Of a stretch of 64,000 nucleotides of DNA, positions 51,787-59,656 are shown piece after piece. Source of the stretch: Pseudomonas rhizoryzae (GTDB lineage Bacteria > Pseudomonadota > Gammaproteobacteria > Pseudomonadales > Pseudomonadaceae); NCBI RefSeq assembly GCF_005250615.1, contig NZ_SULM01000004.1, positions 361,761 through 425,760 of the forward strand, in the 5' to 3' direction. The notes under the pieces were generated by a model. It searched no databases and was not told where the DNA came from. It saw only the letters and a program-made list of their open reading frames with translations. Position numbers and translations under genes: made by a program. How positions within the stretch are numbered: position 1 is the stretch's first letter; each line of letters begins with the position of its first letter.

Positions 51787-51862
51787 ATTAAATTGGCTGA
51801 CGATGCTCTTAAGCCTTAGATGCCAATTGCTAATGCTTCCACTTTTCGGTCTGGACTTTATA

Positions 51863-52504
51863 ATGAAAAATTTACATAGAAGACTCGGTTTCAACTTTGA
51901 ATATTCCTTGCTGATAGCAATTTTTGCTGGCTTGCTGGTATTCTGCATAGGTGCTTTAAGTAAGCCTACTATAAAAGATGGGGCTGCGTGGGTTCAGGCT
52001 ATATGCGGAATATGTACCTTGATTGCCGTATTGGCAATTGCGGCTATTCAGCGAAAACATGCCTACCTGCAAAGCATGGAAGACTTCGAAATCTATACGT
52101 TGAAAGCCTATCAGGTCGCATTGCAAGCAGTTAGTGGGATCTCCGAGATAATTAATAGTGATAAGTTGATGGTGTCTGATCAGGTTGAGCGACAATTGAT
52201 AAAAAATGGGTTGGCGGTTCTGTATGAGGCTGTAAACGGTTTCGAAGTTAGCAATATTTCCTCTGCGGTTGCTGCAATAGCGCTGCTGCGTATTAAGCAG
52301 CAGGTAAAAGATGTAGAGACCGTCTATTCGAATGCATGCCTTGAAGACTCAGATAAGCTATCGGCCTTGGCTCGGCTCAGGGTTATATCTGACAACGCTT
52401 CCAAGGAGTTGGATGTGCTGAAGTCAGAGGTCTCGCTATTGGAGAGGGAAGATAAAACAACGTGGAGAAAAAAGCTGCGGACCTGGATGCAGAAGAATAA
52501 ATAA
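51863..52504 (+). CDS. Uncharacterised two-helix membrane protein with cytoplasmic coiled coil (213 aa)
   Basis: A 213-residue protein with two membrane segments near the N terminus (YSLLIAIFAGLLVFCIGAL and WVQAICGICTLIAVLAIAAI) and then about 150 soluble, mainly helical residues with a charged coiled coil (DNASKELDVLKSEVSLLERE). An in-frame ATG at 51833 would add ten residues; neither start has a strong ribosome site. The DNA is AT-rich. Two-helix anchors with soluble domains are common in defence effectors, but no family was recognised. Confidence 0.62.
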   Translation: MKNLHRRLGFNFEYSLLIAIFAGLLVFCIGALSKPTIKDGAAWVQAICGICTLIAVLAIAAIQRKHAYLQSMEDFEIYTLKAYQVALQAVSGISEIINSDKLMVSDQVERQLIKNGLAVLYEAVNGFEVSNISSAVAAIALLRIKQQVKDVETVYSNACLEDSDKLSALARLRVISDNASKELDVLKSEVSLLEREDKTTWRKKLRTWMQKNK

Positions 52505-52654
52505 CTTCAATTATCCAAACGGGGAGACGTACTCAGTGCGCTTAATGATGCACCTGGTTGTATTTGGTATCCGCTGCTATTGGTGCCGTCTTTTGACCTG
52601 TGGACGGTATCTCTGTAAATAGGCATTTTATCTGTATGGTTTTGAATCGGGGTA

Positions 52655-53164
52655 ATGCATGTGTTGAAATCTATAATGAAGAATGTATTGAGACTGTTTA
52701 AATGGATTTCAAGACTTTCTCCCTTGGAACGAGAGGGCATAAGGTTTTCTCTTTGCTGTATACTTGCTGTGGTATTAAATTTACTGCTTTTTTACGGGGT
52801 TGAAGATGGAGGTCATATAAAATCTTGGGCAGAGCGGCCGCTTAGTTTTTTGACTTCAGTAAAGCTTATTAATTTTATGGCTTATATTATTGTTGTGCTT
52901 TTTTATTTGATATTTAAGGCAGCTATTTTGGGAGTGCTTAAGGAGTTTTCTGGTCTTTTAAACTTTATTGCCACTCAGATAACTGGTGCTTTTTATTGTG
53001 GGGCAGTTGTCTGTTCATCATTGGCTTATAAGTCTTACATCATGCATAATATTTTGTACAAAAGCTTGGCCTGGGGAGGGGTGACTTTTTTTGTTCTTGG
53101 AATGATGTATTTCTATATTTTCCAGATTTTTATTCAAAAGAAAATTCCGCCAAGGCTGTATTGA
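52655..53164 (+). CDS. Uncharacterised four-helix membrane protein (169 aa)
   Basis: A 169-residue hydrophobic protein with about four membrane helices (SLCCILAVVLNLLLFYGV, NFMAYIIVVLFYLIFKAAIL, GAFYCGAVVCSSLAY and WGGVTFFVLGMMYFYIFQIF) and basic ends. Very AT-rich. No catalytic motif is visible; a pore-forming or immunity-type role is possible but unproven. The ATG at 52655 has only GGGG three bases upstream. Confidence 0.6.
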   Translation: MHVLKSIMKNVLRLFKWISRLSPLEREGIRFSLCCILAVVLNLLLFYGVEDGGHIKSWAERPLSFLTSVKLINFMAYIIVVLFYLIFKAAILGVLKEFSGLLNFIATQITGAFYCGAVVCSSLAYKSYIMHNILYKSLAWGGVTFFVLGMMYFYIFQIFIQKKIPPRLY

Positions 53165-53233
53165 TTTTAAAATTTTTGGAGCGGGCTTTATGGGCCTATT
53201 GTCGGGGCTGGATATACGAGAAAGGATACGAAA

Positions 53234-53722
53234 ATGCTGAAGAAGATTTTGTTTTTTGCTTTTGTTTTCAACTCTCTTCAAGCATCTGCAGAGCTGAAGT
53301 TTACAGGCCCATCCGACGTTTGCAATCTGCTGGCTAATTCAGCCCTAAAAGGACGAAAGTGGGTCGATTATGGTGATGGTACGTCCGGATGCGCCAGTAA
53401 TTATAAAGACATTGGTTCTGGTCGGCCTCTTGCCAATAACCTTGCATTCTACGCTACTGGTGTAGGGCAAGCAGTCAAGCAAGTAAAGTTGGTAATGAAC
53501 GTAAATAATCCGGCTTCTGCCTCATCTGCGATAAAGCAACTGAGTCAGGCTTCCGCAATTCTTTCGACTAAGCTTCTTGGTGCTCCCCTGCCAGACGATG
53601 TAAGAGCAGCAATAAGTAAAGGAGCTACTAAGACTGCAGTACTTGGCTCTGGATCTGTTGAGGTTTTAAAAGACGTCTGGCCAACCGGTCGCGGTTATGA
53701 GATTCAGGTAATAATAAAATAG
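53234..53722 (+). CDS. Uncharacterised secreted protein (162 aa)
   Basis: A 162-residue protein with a Sec signal peptide (MLKKILFFAFVFNSLQASA) and AAAGGA nine bases before the ATG. The mature part starts ELKFTGPSDVCNLL and has two cysteines (VCNLL and SGCASN) that could form a disulfide. The remainder is Ala/Ser-rich and ends EVLKDVWPTGRGYEIQVIIK (core VWPTGRGYEIQV). Likely periplasmic. Last gene of the AT-rich run; 70 bases after the four-helix protein. Confidence 0.62.
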   Translation: MLKKILFFAFVFNSLQASAELKFTGPSDVCNLLANSALKGRKWVDYGDGTSGCASNYKDIGSGRPLANNLAFYATGVGQAVKQVKLVMNVNNPASASSAIKQLSQASAILSTKLLGAPLPDDVRAAISKGATKTAVLGSGSVEVLKDVWPTGRGYEIQVIIK

Positions 53723-53762
53723 GCCTGACTGGCTATAAGCCTTCAGGTTCTGTGCGATTTTC

Positions 53763-53924
53763 TCAGCCATGTTCTGTGCGGTAGCAATCTGCCTTGCGGT
53801 ACCGATGTACCCAGGGGCCATTGGGCTTGCGCTCTGCGCGGAAGGGCCAGCACTCGAAGCCCAGCTCGCGGGCACGACGAATCACCTCAGTCGGGCTGGG
53901 CCCGATGATGGAAAGGGTTTTCAT
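53763..53924 (-). CDS. Small prophage protein (53 aa)
   Basis: A 53-residue frame MKTLSIIGPSPTEVIRRARELG... ending YRKADCYRTEHG. Its ATG overlaps the stop of the upstream 137-residue gene as ATGA, so the two are translationally coupled, and GAGG lies ten bases before. GC-rich like other prophage debris here. No known domain. Confidence 0.58.
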   Translation of the reverse strand: MKTLSIIGPSPTEVIRRARELGFECWPFRAERKPNGPWVHRYRKADCYRTEHG

Positions 53925-54334
53925 GGGGTAGAACCTCGGTGCGGGCCAGAAGGTGCTGAGTCATGTCTTAGAGCGGTGATCGATCTATGCCTGGGCGCAT
54001 GGACCAGGCGCGCCGGGTGTTCGCCTTCCTGCTCATTGACACTCTCATTCAGCTGCTGCTCGATGCGATCAAGTTGGCGATGAAGGACGGCAGCCACAGC
54101 CCGGATGTCGCGAAGCTCTGCGCGCACGTCTTGATGCTCGCTGACAGACTCGCCGGCCGGTGCGGTCGCCGGCTGGGGAGCTGGACTGGCTTCCGTCACG
54201 GCTGGGGAAGCAAACGAAGGATGGCATAGGTCAGTGACTGTCCCTCCTTTGGCCAGGAACTGTTCCACCGCATCGTTCAGGTGCTGCCGATTGGCGTTCT
54301 TGGTCAAGATGTCGCTATAGGCATTCGGGATCAT
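53921..54334 (-). CDS. Hypothetical prophage protein (137 aa)
   Basis: A 137-residue protein starting MIPNAYSDILTKNANRQHLN with LAKGGTVTDL, then an Ala/Pro-rich linker, a coiled coil (RDIRAVAAVLHRQLDRIEQQL) and a basic, poorly conserved-looking tail. The N-terminal part looks like the small DNA-interacting proteins of Pseudomonas prophages, but the function is unknown. Coupled to the 53-residue frame that follows. The odd C-terminal tail could be a frameshift product. Confidence 0.55.
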   Translation of the reverse strand: MIPNAYSDILTKNANRQHLNDAVEQFLAKGGTVTDLCHPSFASPAVTEASPAPQPATAPAGESVSEHQDVRAELRDIRAVAAVLHRQLDRIEQQLNESVNEQEGEHPARLVHAPRHRSITALRHDSAPSGPHRGSTP

Positions 54335-54450
54335 GCTTGATGCTCCTGGGCCAAGGGGAGGGGAACGGAAGGCACGGTCGCGCCGCCGAGGGGGGAAGGA
54401 GTGCTTTCAGAAGGCCTTTCCAGTTGCCGTTGGTGATCAGGGGAGTCCGG

Positions 54451-54666
54451 TCACTCAGCCGCGGCGTACTGGTCGACTAGCTTCTCGATGTCCTCAGCCA
54501 TGCGCTGGTAGATAGCGCGGTCGCTGGCTGACTCGGCTGCTGCCATCTCCTGCCGGCAGCTCGCGGCCAGGCTCCTGGCGTGGGGTATCAGTTCGCTGTG
54601 CAGAACGAAGGGGCAGGTGCAGGCCTGGAAGCGATCGCGCAGCCAGGCGGCATAGGGCTGGATCAT
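54451..54666 (-). CDS. Hypothetical prophage protein (71 aa)
   Basis: A 71-residue helical protein, MIQPYAAWLRDRFQACTCPFVL to AEDIEKLVDQYAAAE. It contains a Cys-Thr-Cys pair and an acidic C-terminal helix. Codon use and strand match the neighbouring prophage remnants. No family recognised. Confidence 0.5.
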   Translation of the reverse strand: MIQPYAAWLRDRFQACTCPFVLHSELIPHARSLAASCRQEMAAAESASDRAIYQRMAEDIEKLVDQYAAAE

Positions 54667-54853
54667 GGCTTGTTCCTACAAGGGGCGAATGCTCGGGCGT
54701 GTAGGCGTCACTCGCTTGGCCATGGCCAGCGGTAGGCGTCACGCAATGCACAGCGATTTCTCTGAGCGCGTTTGGCGGCAGGGGCACGGGTCGTGCTGCT
54801 GTACCGTGTCGGCGACGACGCTCTGCGGCCCGCGTGCGGGCTAGCCGGTGTGC

Positions 54854-55425
54854 CTAGTTGTAGAAGAAGAAAACGACACGAATGTCTTCGGGGCTGATGC
54901 CCTCTTCCTCTACGCTGGCGATGAGGGCATTGAGCCCTTCCAGGGCCCACGCATGTTCCTCGTCAGAGGTCTCCGCCTGTAGGCGAGCCGCCAGCGCCTG
55001 CAGCTCGAGCAGCGTGAGATGGCTGTGGCTATGGCCGTCACAGTCCATCCGCTCTACTTCCCGAAGAACCTCGGGGCTCACGTCTTCGGGAATGCCCCGA
55101 GGCTCCAGCGCATAAGGCGTGTCCCTACGGACGTTGGCCATCACACCAAATTGGAAGTAGTTGCGATCCCGGTAGGGGATGGGACCCACCCGCTCATAGA
55201 GGGTGGGGGAGTCATCGAATTGCACTTTGGCCTCCTGCCAACGCTCGGGGGAGACCCATTTACCATTTTCCCCTTGGATGGCCGAGCGCGTAGCCCCTTG
55301 CCGTCGACCGTCACGACTAGGTACTTGCCGCCGCCACGGTCTGGGCTCAGTTCCTGCTTGCCGACATAGTTGCCGTGCCTCTCCCAATCGTGGAGTTGAT
55401 CAGGATGACCGCCACCGGCGGCTGG
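54854..55425 (-). pseudogene. Prophage protein gene with a frameshift and no start
   Basis: The downstream frame encodes IQGENGKWVSPERWQEAKV to SVEEEGISPEDIRVVFFFYN, with a His-rich tract (DGHSHSHL). The upstream part of the same protein, HDWERHGNYVGKQELSP and KYLVVTVDGKGLRA, is in another frame; a single base missing near 55283-55290 would join them. Above that, an in-frame stop at 55426 leaves no start codon. The gene is thus broken at two places. A shorter product from an internal ATG (MANVRRDTPY) could still be made. Confidence 0.65.
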
Positions 55426-55565
55426 TCATGGTGGCGCTGGGGCACCTAGTTATGCTGGATGACGAGGATCATAGGTAGGGTCGTAGGTGTGCACTAGGCG
55501 GCGCAGAGTCAAGTTCTAGAGCGGGTGGCCGATAGATGCGTCATCGCAAGTCAAAGGAGAAGGCG

Positions 55566-55883
55566 ATGAAGCTAGGAAGGGTGGTTGCCGGTTTTGTAAC
55601 GTGCGTGATCTCCGTCTCTGCGAGCTTTGCGGCTGAACAACCGCAATGGACGCGGGAAATGGTTATAGCAAGCATCGCGGCACAGCGGGTATGCAGTAAA
55701 AAATTCCCTTCTGAAAACTACACAATGGATCGGGTCTACCAAATTGCGAAGAAAGAGCAGCCGGATATAGATCTGAGCCTGTTTGAGACTCTGGATGCCG
55801 ATCCCAAGGCGAATCGAGAGATTGCTTCTTACGCGCTGCCGTTAGAGGCAGAGCAATGCAAACATATATTCTCGTCAGAATAG
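55566..55883 (+). CDS. Small secreted protein (105 aa)
   Basis: A 105-residue protein with signal peptide MKLGRVVAGFVTCVISVSASFA and a compact mature domain (WTREMVIASIAAQRVCSKKF to LPLEAEQCKHIFSSE) containing two cysteines. AAGGAG lies seven bases before the ATG, which was preferred to an upstream in-frame TTG or ATG. Function unknown; probably periplasmic. Confidence 0.62.
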   Translation: MKLGRVVAGFVTCVISVSASFAAEQPQWTREMVIASIAAQRVCSKKFPSENYTMDRVYQIAKKEQPDIDLSLFETLDADPKANREIASYALPLEAEQCKHIFSSE

Positions 55884-56266
55884 AATGATACAGTGTCAGC
55901 CCCTATCAACTTACGGCTGGCGTGACTCTTTCTCCTGCATTGGGATGGGATCTGACTTACTGAGGCGTGCTTTCCTCGGTGCTTTTGCCTACCTTCGGCG
56001 CAGATCACACCCCGATGCAACCTGGTGGCCCAGGCGGTCGGGGCTGCGTGTCTGGCACTCTATCAAGAGCCAGACGGTGAGAACGACTGCCGCGCGCGCC
56101 TGAGGTCCCCGGAGCGGCTACGGGCGGGCTGCATGCGCTCGCATCATGACCGGGTGCGCTATTAATAGATGATTCGCTGCCACTGGTCGGAGCGAAGCGG
56201 TTCGGCGAAAAGAAACTGGATTTCAGCGCGTTACCCTCGCACTTTCATTTGAGAAGGATCTCAACC
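55884..56266. other. Intergenic stretch without a supportable gene
   Basis: About 380 bases of mixed composition. One open stretch (near 56030-56170, reading VAQAVGAACLALYQEPDG in one frame) has no convincing start or ribosome site and may be a gene fragment. The last 40 bases hold the ribosome site of the next small gene. Confidence 0.4.
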
Positions 56267-56506
56267 GTGTCGACCGTTGGCTTTATCCTGTTTCTCGTTG
56301 CCTACGTTTGGTCAGTTGCAAGAGGCATACAGGTCTCTTTGCTCTGCTGCGTACTCAACTTCATCTTTCCCCCCGTATCTCAAGGCATCTACGCTGTCTA
56401 TGAAGAGGAGATACGTGCTCCTTTAGTGCTGATGGGTATAGCGCTCGTGCTTCTCTACTTTGGAGGCGGCCTGAGCTGGGGGAGAGGTGGCTTGACCATC
56501 AATTAG
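56267..56506 (+). CDS. Small membrane protein (79 aa)
   Basis: A 79-residue protein with two to three hydrophobic segments (VGFILFLVAYVWSVARGI, VSLLCCVLNFIFPPVSQGIYAVY and LVLMGIALVLLYFGGGL) and almost no soluble part. The start is GTG with AAGGA nine bases upstream. Similar two-helix small proteins are annotated as hypothetical in many Pseudomonas genomes. No function known. Confidence 0.58.
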   Translation: MSTVGFILFLVAYVWSVARGIQVSLLCCVLNFIFPPVSQGIYAVYEEEIRAPLVLMGIALVLLYFGGGLSWGRGGLTIN

Positions 56507-56550
56507 GTGGCGGTCCTCATCTGACGTACCGAGTCCGTGGGCTAAAGCAA

Positions 56551-56636
56551 AGCAGCTATACCGCTGTCTGTTTCTAGTTGGCAAGGACACCCCCCCTGAA
56601 TCCATACCTGCTAGATGTCCGACGACACCTTGGCCC
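56551..56636 (-). pseudogene. Second, more decayed copy of the ATPase gene tail
   Basis: This stretch aligns with 51524-51610: the same hairpin, TAG and the codons for the last 20 residues are recognisable. In the first 30 bases the seven differences are all transitions from G/C to A/T; further on there are other substitutions, a one-base indel and an in-frame stop (GACATCTAGCAG). It is a separate remnant of the same type of prophage gene, 5 kb away on the same strand. Confidence 0.65.
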
Positions 56637-56677
56637 CTAGAATCTGGATCGGTTACCTGCGCTCTGTTCGCTGGAGA

Positions 56678-56935
56678 TCAAGCCGTTTGATCCCTCATCC
56701 TGACGCATAGCTGCAGAATCGACTCTCCGGGCTGGTGCTGTCGCTCCAGTACCTGACTCCAGGTCTGCTGATCGATACCCAGGCGATCAGCCGCTCCGGC
56801 TACCGCATGATGGTGGCAGAGATCGCCAGCTTCTTCCCATTCGAGGATGGTGCTGTCGAGAGCCTGAACACCGGCCCATAACTCTCTAGCCAAGAGGCAG
56901 GCTTCGCACAGTCGCTGTCTATCCAGTTCGCTCAT
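56678..56935 (-). CDS. Hypothetical prophage protein (85 aa)
   Basis: An 85-residue helical protein, MSELDRQRLCEACLLARELW to QLCVRMRDQTA, with cysteines in CEAC and HHHAVAGAADRLGIDQQTWSQVL, which has a helix-turn-helix feel. The internal ATG at 56935 was chosen since the 59 residues upstream look like out-of-frame sequence over the adjacent gene. Lies 16 bases after the next entry on the same strand. Confidence 0.48.
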   Translation of the reverse strand: MSELDRQRLCEACLLARELWAGVQALDSTILEWEEAGDLCHHHAVAGAADRLGIDQQTWSQVLERQHQPGESILQLCVRMRDQTA

Positions 56936-56951
56936 GGGCTTCGACCTGCAG

Positions 56952-57143
56952 CTACCTGATCGGCAGACTTCCAGCTGGGTAAGGGTATTGTCTATCGGCA
57001 ACCAGCGTCTTGCCGGTATCGATGATCGTGTACGCCGTGCCCGAGAGACGGGTCCGCGCATAGACGAGGGTGTCGCTGCAGACTGCGATCGAGGGCGCAA
57101 GCGTTGGATCAAGCGCGGTCAGTAAGGGAAGCAGGGATTTCAT
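56952..57143 (-). CDS. Hypothetical small protein (63 aa)
   Basis: A 63-residue frame, MKSLLPLLTALDPTLAPSIA to RQYPYPAGSLPIR, with AGGAT seven bases before the ATG. It has no clear signal peptide or domain. It is placed just before the 85-residue gene on the same strand and may be its operon partner. Confidence 0.42.
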   Translation of the reverse strand: MKSLLPLLTALDPTLAPSIAVCSDTLVYARTRLSGTAYTIIDTGKTLVADRQYPYPAGSLPIR

Positions 57144-57660
57144 AGGCCGATCCTGAAGCTAGTGTTCTTCCGATTCTCCAACCTATGGTTGGTTCGATAA
57201 TGAATTTGCGTGAGCGATAGACGACCAGGCGCTTGAGGGGAATACGGTTTCCTGGCCATAAGGGGATTTGCCTGCAGGTCCCCTTGCGTCCCGCCGCCGT
57301 GCGGGCGAGTTAACCGACGCCTGGCCCGAGGCTGAGTCAGCGGAGGTATCAGACTTCCAAAATCCACGATGCTGATTTGTCACCCGTCAAACGCCGGCTA
57401 GGGGCGATGGAACGACGGGGTATCCCAACCGCTGGATCGCGAATGCCAGGGTGCCCAGCATCTCGCCCGATCAATGGTTTACGGACGCGTTGTCGGTATG
57501 CGGCGCTCTTGATTGGAGTCGCCTGGTAGAGACCTCGCCGTAGTGTGCCCGGTAGCTTGTTATGCCGCAGCTGTAGTGGCACATTGAAATCGCGTCATCG
57601 AGTTGGCTGGTCACCGCGGGTGTAGCCGTCTGGGAAGTAGGCGGAGATCGTCTCTAGTTC
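57144..57660. other. Right-hand junction zone of the element, no supportable gene
   Basis: About 520 bases. Several short reverse frames (57183-57582) lack ribosome sites and family features. A small dyad CCAACC-TAT-GGTTGG lies at 57178-57192. No copy of the tRNA-Ser 3' end was found here or elsewhere in the window. The diguanylate cyclase gene starts directly after this zone, so its promoter should lie in the last 100-200 bases. Confidence 0.4.
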
Positions 57661-59061
57661 ATGGATATGACGTCCAACGTTTTGAATCGACGTCGCAAAG
57701 GCGTCCTGCTGATGGTGGCGCTGCTGGCAGCGCTACTCTTCGGCGTGTCGGGGATGTTCGTGCTCAATCACTTCTCCGCCGCCGCCAAGCAGATGAAGCA
57801 ACTGCGTGTCGAGGCGGTAGCCGAAAGCTATTCCCTCGCCATCGAGAAAGCGCTGGACAATGCGCTGATGGCCACCCGGTCGCTGGCCGTGATGGTCTAT
57901 CAGGGGAACGGCCAGGTGCCGGATTTCAAACGACTGGCGAATTTCCTCATACCCCTCTACGAGGGTGTCTATGCCCTTTCTCTAGCGCCGGGCGGTGTCA
58001 TCAAGTACATCGAGCCGCTCGATAAGAATCTGGTGATGCGCGATCACCACCTGGCGATGGGGACGAGTGCCGAGGACTTGCGTACTTACCTCGACGCCAA
58101 GCTGCCACAGGTGAAGTTCCGGGGGCCGTTCAAGCTGGTACAGGGGCCCATCGGGGCGATAGGCATCCTGCCCGTATTTTTGAATCCGCAAGAAGGGGTA
58201 GGAACGTTCTGGGGCTTTACCGTGGTGACCCTGGTACTGCCCGATGCCTTGCGGGCAGCGAATCTGGATGCGATGACCGCGCAGGGTTACGAGTTCGAAC
58301 TCGGAGCGCCTGACGCCGAGACCGGGGAGCCACGCATCATCGATCGCTCAGCGGGCTTCGGTGGAGGGGAGGCGCGTTGTCGGGCGGTACAGATCAGTTC
58401 CACCCAATGGCAGCTGTGCATTTCACCCGGAGTGGATGAGCGCCTACCCGTTGCCCGTTACTTCCAGATCCTGTTGGTCGTCCTGAGCAGTCTGGGCGTG
58501 GGTTGCCTGGTGTATTCGCTCATGGCCCTGCGTTTCCAGCGTGCTGAACTACAGCGACAGGCGTTGTTCGATCCGCTCACGGCGTTGCCAAACCGGCGAC
58601 TGCTTTTCGATCGAATCCAGCAGGCGCGGGCACGGGCGGTACGCCAGGGTACGTCTTTCGCCGTGGCCGTCATCGACCTCGATGGCTTCAAGCGGGTGAA
58701 CGATGAGCAGGGACATGCGAGTGGCGATGCGGTGCTGATTACCACGGCCAGGCGACTGTCGGGGCTGGTGCGCCAGATGGATACGGCCGGCCGGCTGGGT
58801 GGAGACGAATTCGTCGTCTTGCTCGCGGAGGTCGCAGGACGCGAGGAGTGCGAGGCGGCTTTCCTGCGCATCGTCACAGCGCTGCGTGAGCCGATCGAAT
58901 TGGCGACGGGCACAGCGCAGGTACGTGCCAGTATCGGAGTGGTGATCAGCGAGGCTGACCGCGATGACGACGGTGACAGCCTGATACAGCGAGCGGATGC
59001 CGCCATGTATCTGGCCAAGCAGAAGGGCAAGGATAGAGTCCAGTTCGCGGACGAGGCTTGA
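57661..59061 (+). CDS. Membrane-bound diguanylate cyclase with CHASE-like sensor
   Basis: A 466-residue protein: membrane helix at about 14-36, an extracytoplasmic CHASE-like domain (about 40-270) with VYALSLAPGGVIKYIEPLDKN, a second helix at about 272-297 and a GGDEF domain. The active loop GGDEF is at 380-384 and a product-inhibition I-site RxxD lies seven residues before it (RQMD), so an active, feedback-inhibited cyclase making c-di-GMP is expected. Two ATGs at 57661 and 57667 are possible starts. The sensed ligand is unknown. Confidence 0.87.
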   Translation: MDMTSNVLNRRRKGVLLMVALLAALLFGVSGMFVLNHFSAAAKQMKQLRVEAVAESYSLAIEKALDNALMATRSLAVMVYQGNGQVPDFKRLANFLIPLYEGVYALSLAPGGVIKYIEPLDKNLVMRDHHLAMGTSAEDLRTYLDAKLPQVKFRGPFKLVQGPIGAIGILPVFLNPQEGVGTFWGFTVVTLVLPDALRAANLDAMTAQGYEFELGAPDAETGEPRIIDRSAGFGGGEARCRAVQISSTQWQLCISPGVDERLPVARYFQILLVVLSSLGVGCLVYSLMALRFQRAELQRQALFDPLTALPNRRLLFDRIQQARARAVRQGTSFAVAVIDLDGFKRVNDEQGHASGDAVLITTARRLSGLVRQMDTAGRLGGDEFVVLLAEVAGREECEAAFLRIVTALREPIELATGTAQVRASIGVVISEADRDDDGDSLIQRADAAMYLAKQKGKDRVQFADEA

Positions 59062-59168
59062 ACGGGGGCGCCCGGTACTATCTGAGTGGCCCCGCCGCGG
59101 TGGCCGTCACGGGGTGGCAACGGGCATGAAGCTGTCGCCCGTTGTCGCAACCCATCGATCCCGGGTGC

Positions 59169-59432
59169 TTACAGTGCTTTCTTGTATTCCTTATCGAGCT
59201 TCTTGTCCTCCCGGTGTCTTTCCTTGTCCAGATGCTTGCCGGTGCGGTCGGCTTCCTTCCTGGCGTGGGTCGCGCCCTTGTGGATTTCCTTGGCATCGTG
59301 CTTGAGGTCCTTGCGGACATCGCGGCCGTCCTGGCGCAGGCTTTTTTCCGTGGGACTTTCCGCCAGCGCCACACCGGCACCGAGGGTGCTGACCAGGACC
59401 GCCAGAACTGCAGCAGTGAGGGGCAACTTCAT
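59169..59432 (-). CDS. Small secreted, highly charged protein (87 aa)
   Basis: An 87-residue protein with signal peptide MKLPLTAAVLAVLVSTLGAGVALA and a mature part made almost only of Lys, Asp, Glu, Arg and His (DVRKDLKHDAKEIHKGATHA, HLDKERHREDKKLDKEYKK). Such sequences form long helices and may bind metal or anionic polymers. AAGGAG precedes the ATG. No family function known; a zinc-responsive operon lies 2 kb away but no Zur-like site is seen here. Confidence 0.68.
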   Translation of the reverse strand: MKLPLTAAVLAVLVSTLGAGVALAESPTEKSLRQDGRDVRKDLKHDAKEIHKGATHARKEADRTGKHLDKERHREDKKLDKEYKKAL

Positions 59433-59656
59433 CGAGAGGATCTCCTTGGATGACTGGGGATAGCGCGGTTGGTTAAGGCAGCCGCTACGCCTTGAGTAAA
59501 GCCGGTAAAGCTGTCTGGGCTAAACCGGCGCTGACAGACGGTCGCATGGAGGACTCGGCCCGTCGCGACGCGTGCCCTCAGTGGTTCAGCCGATGGCTTG
59601 GCGCCGTTTCTCAATGCTTCCTATCGATCTACCGGTCACTAGCGGATCGCAAGACC

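Noticed and set aside
53666..53875. Reverse open frame of 69 codons over the end of the secreted-protein gene
   Set aside because: It crosses the 3' end of the 53234-53722 gene, and the coupled 53-residue frame at 53763-53924 explains the reverse strand better.
57183..57582. Overlapping reverse frames of 66-77 codons in the junction zone
   Set aside because: No ribosome sites, no family features and mutual overlap; more likely chance open frames.
44754..57660. CRISPR array or large repeat array in the accessory region
   Set aside because: No regularly spaced repeats were seen; only the two decayed ATPase tails and short dyads.
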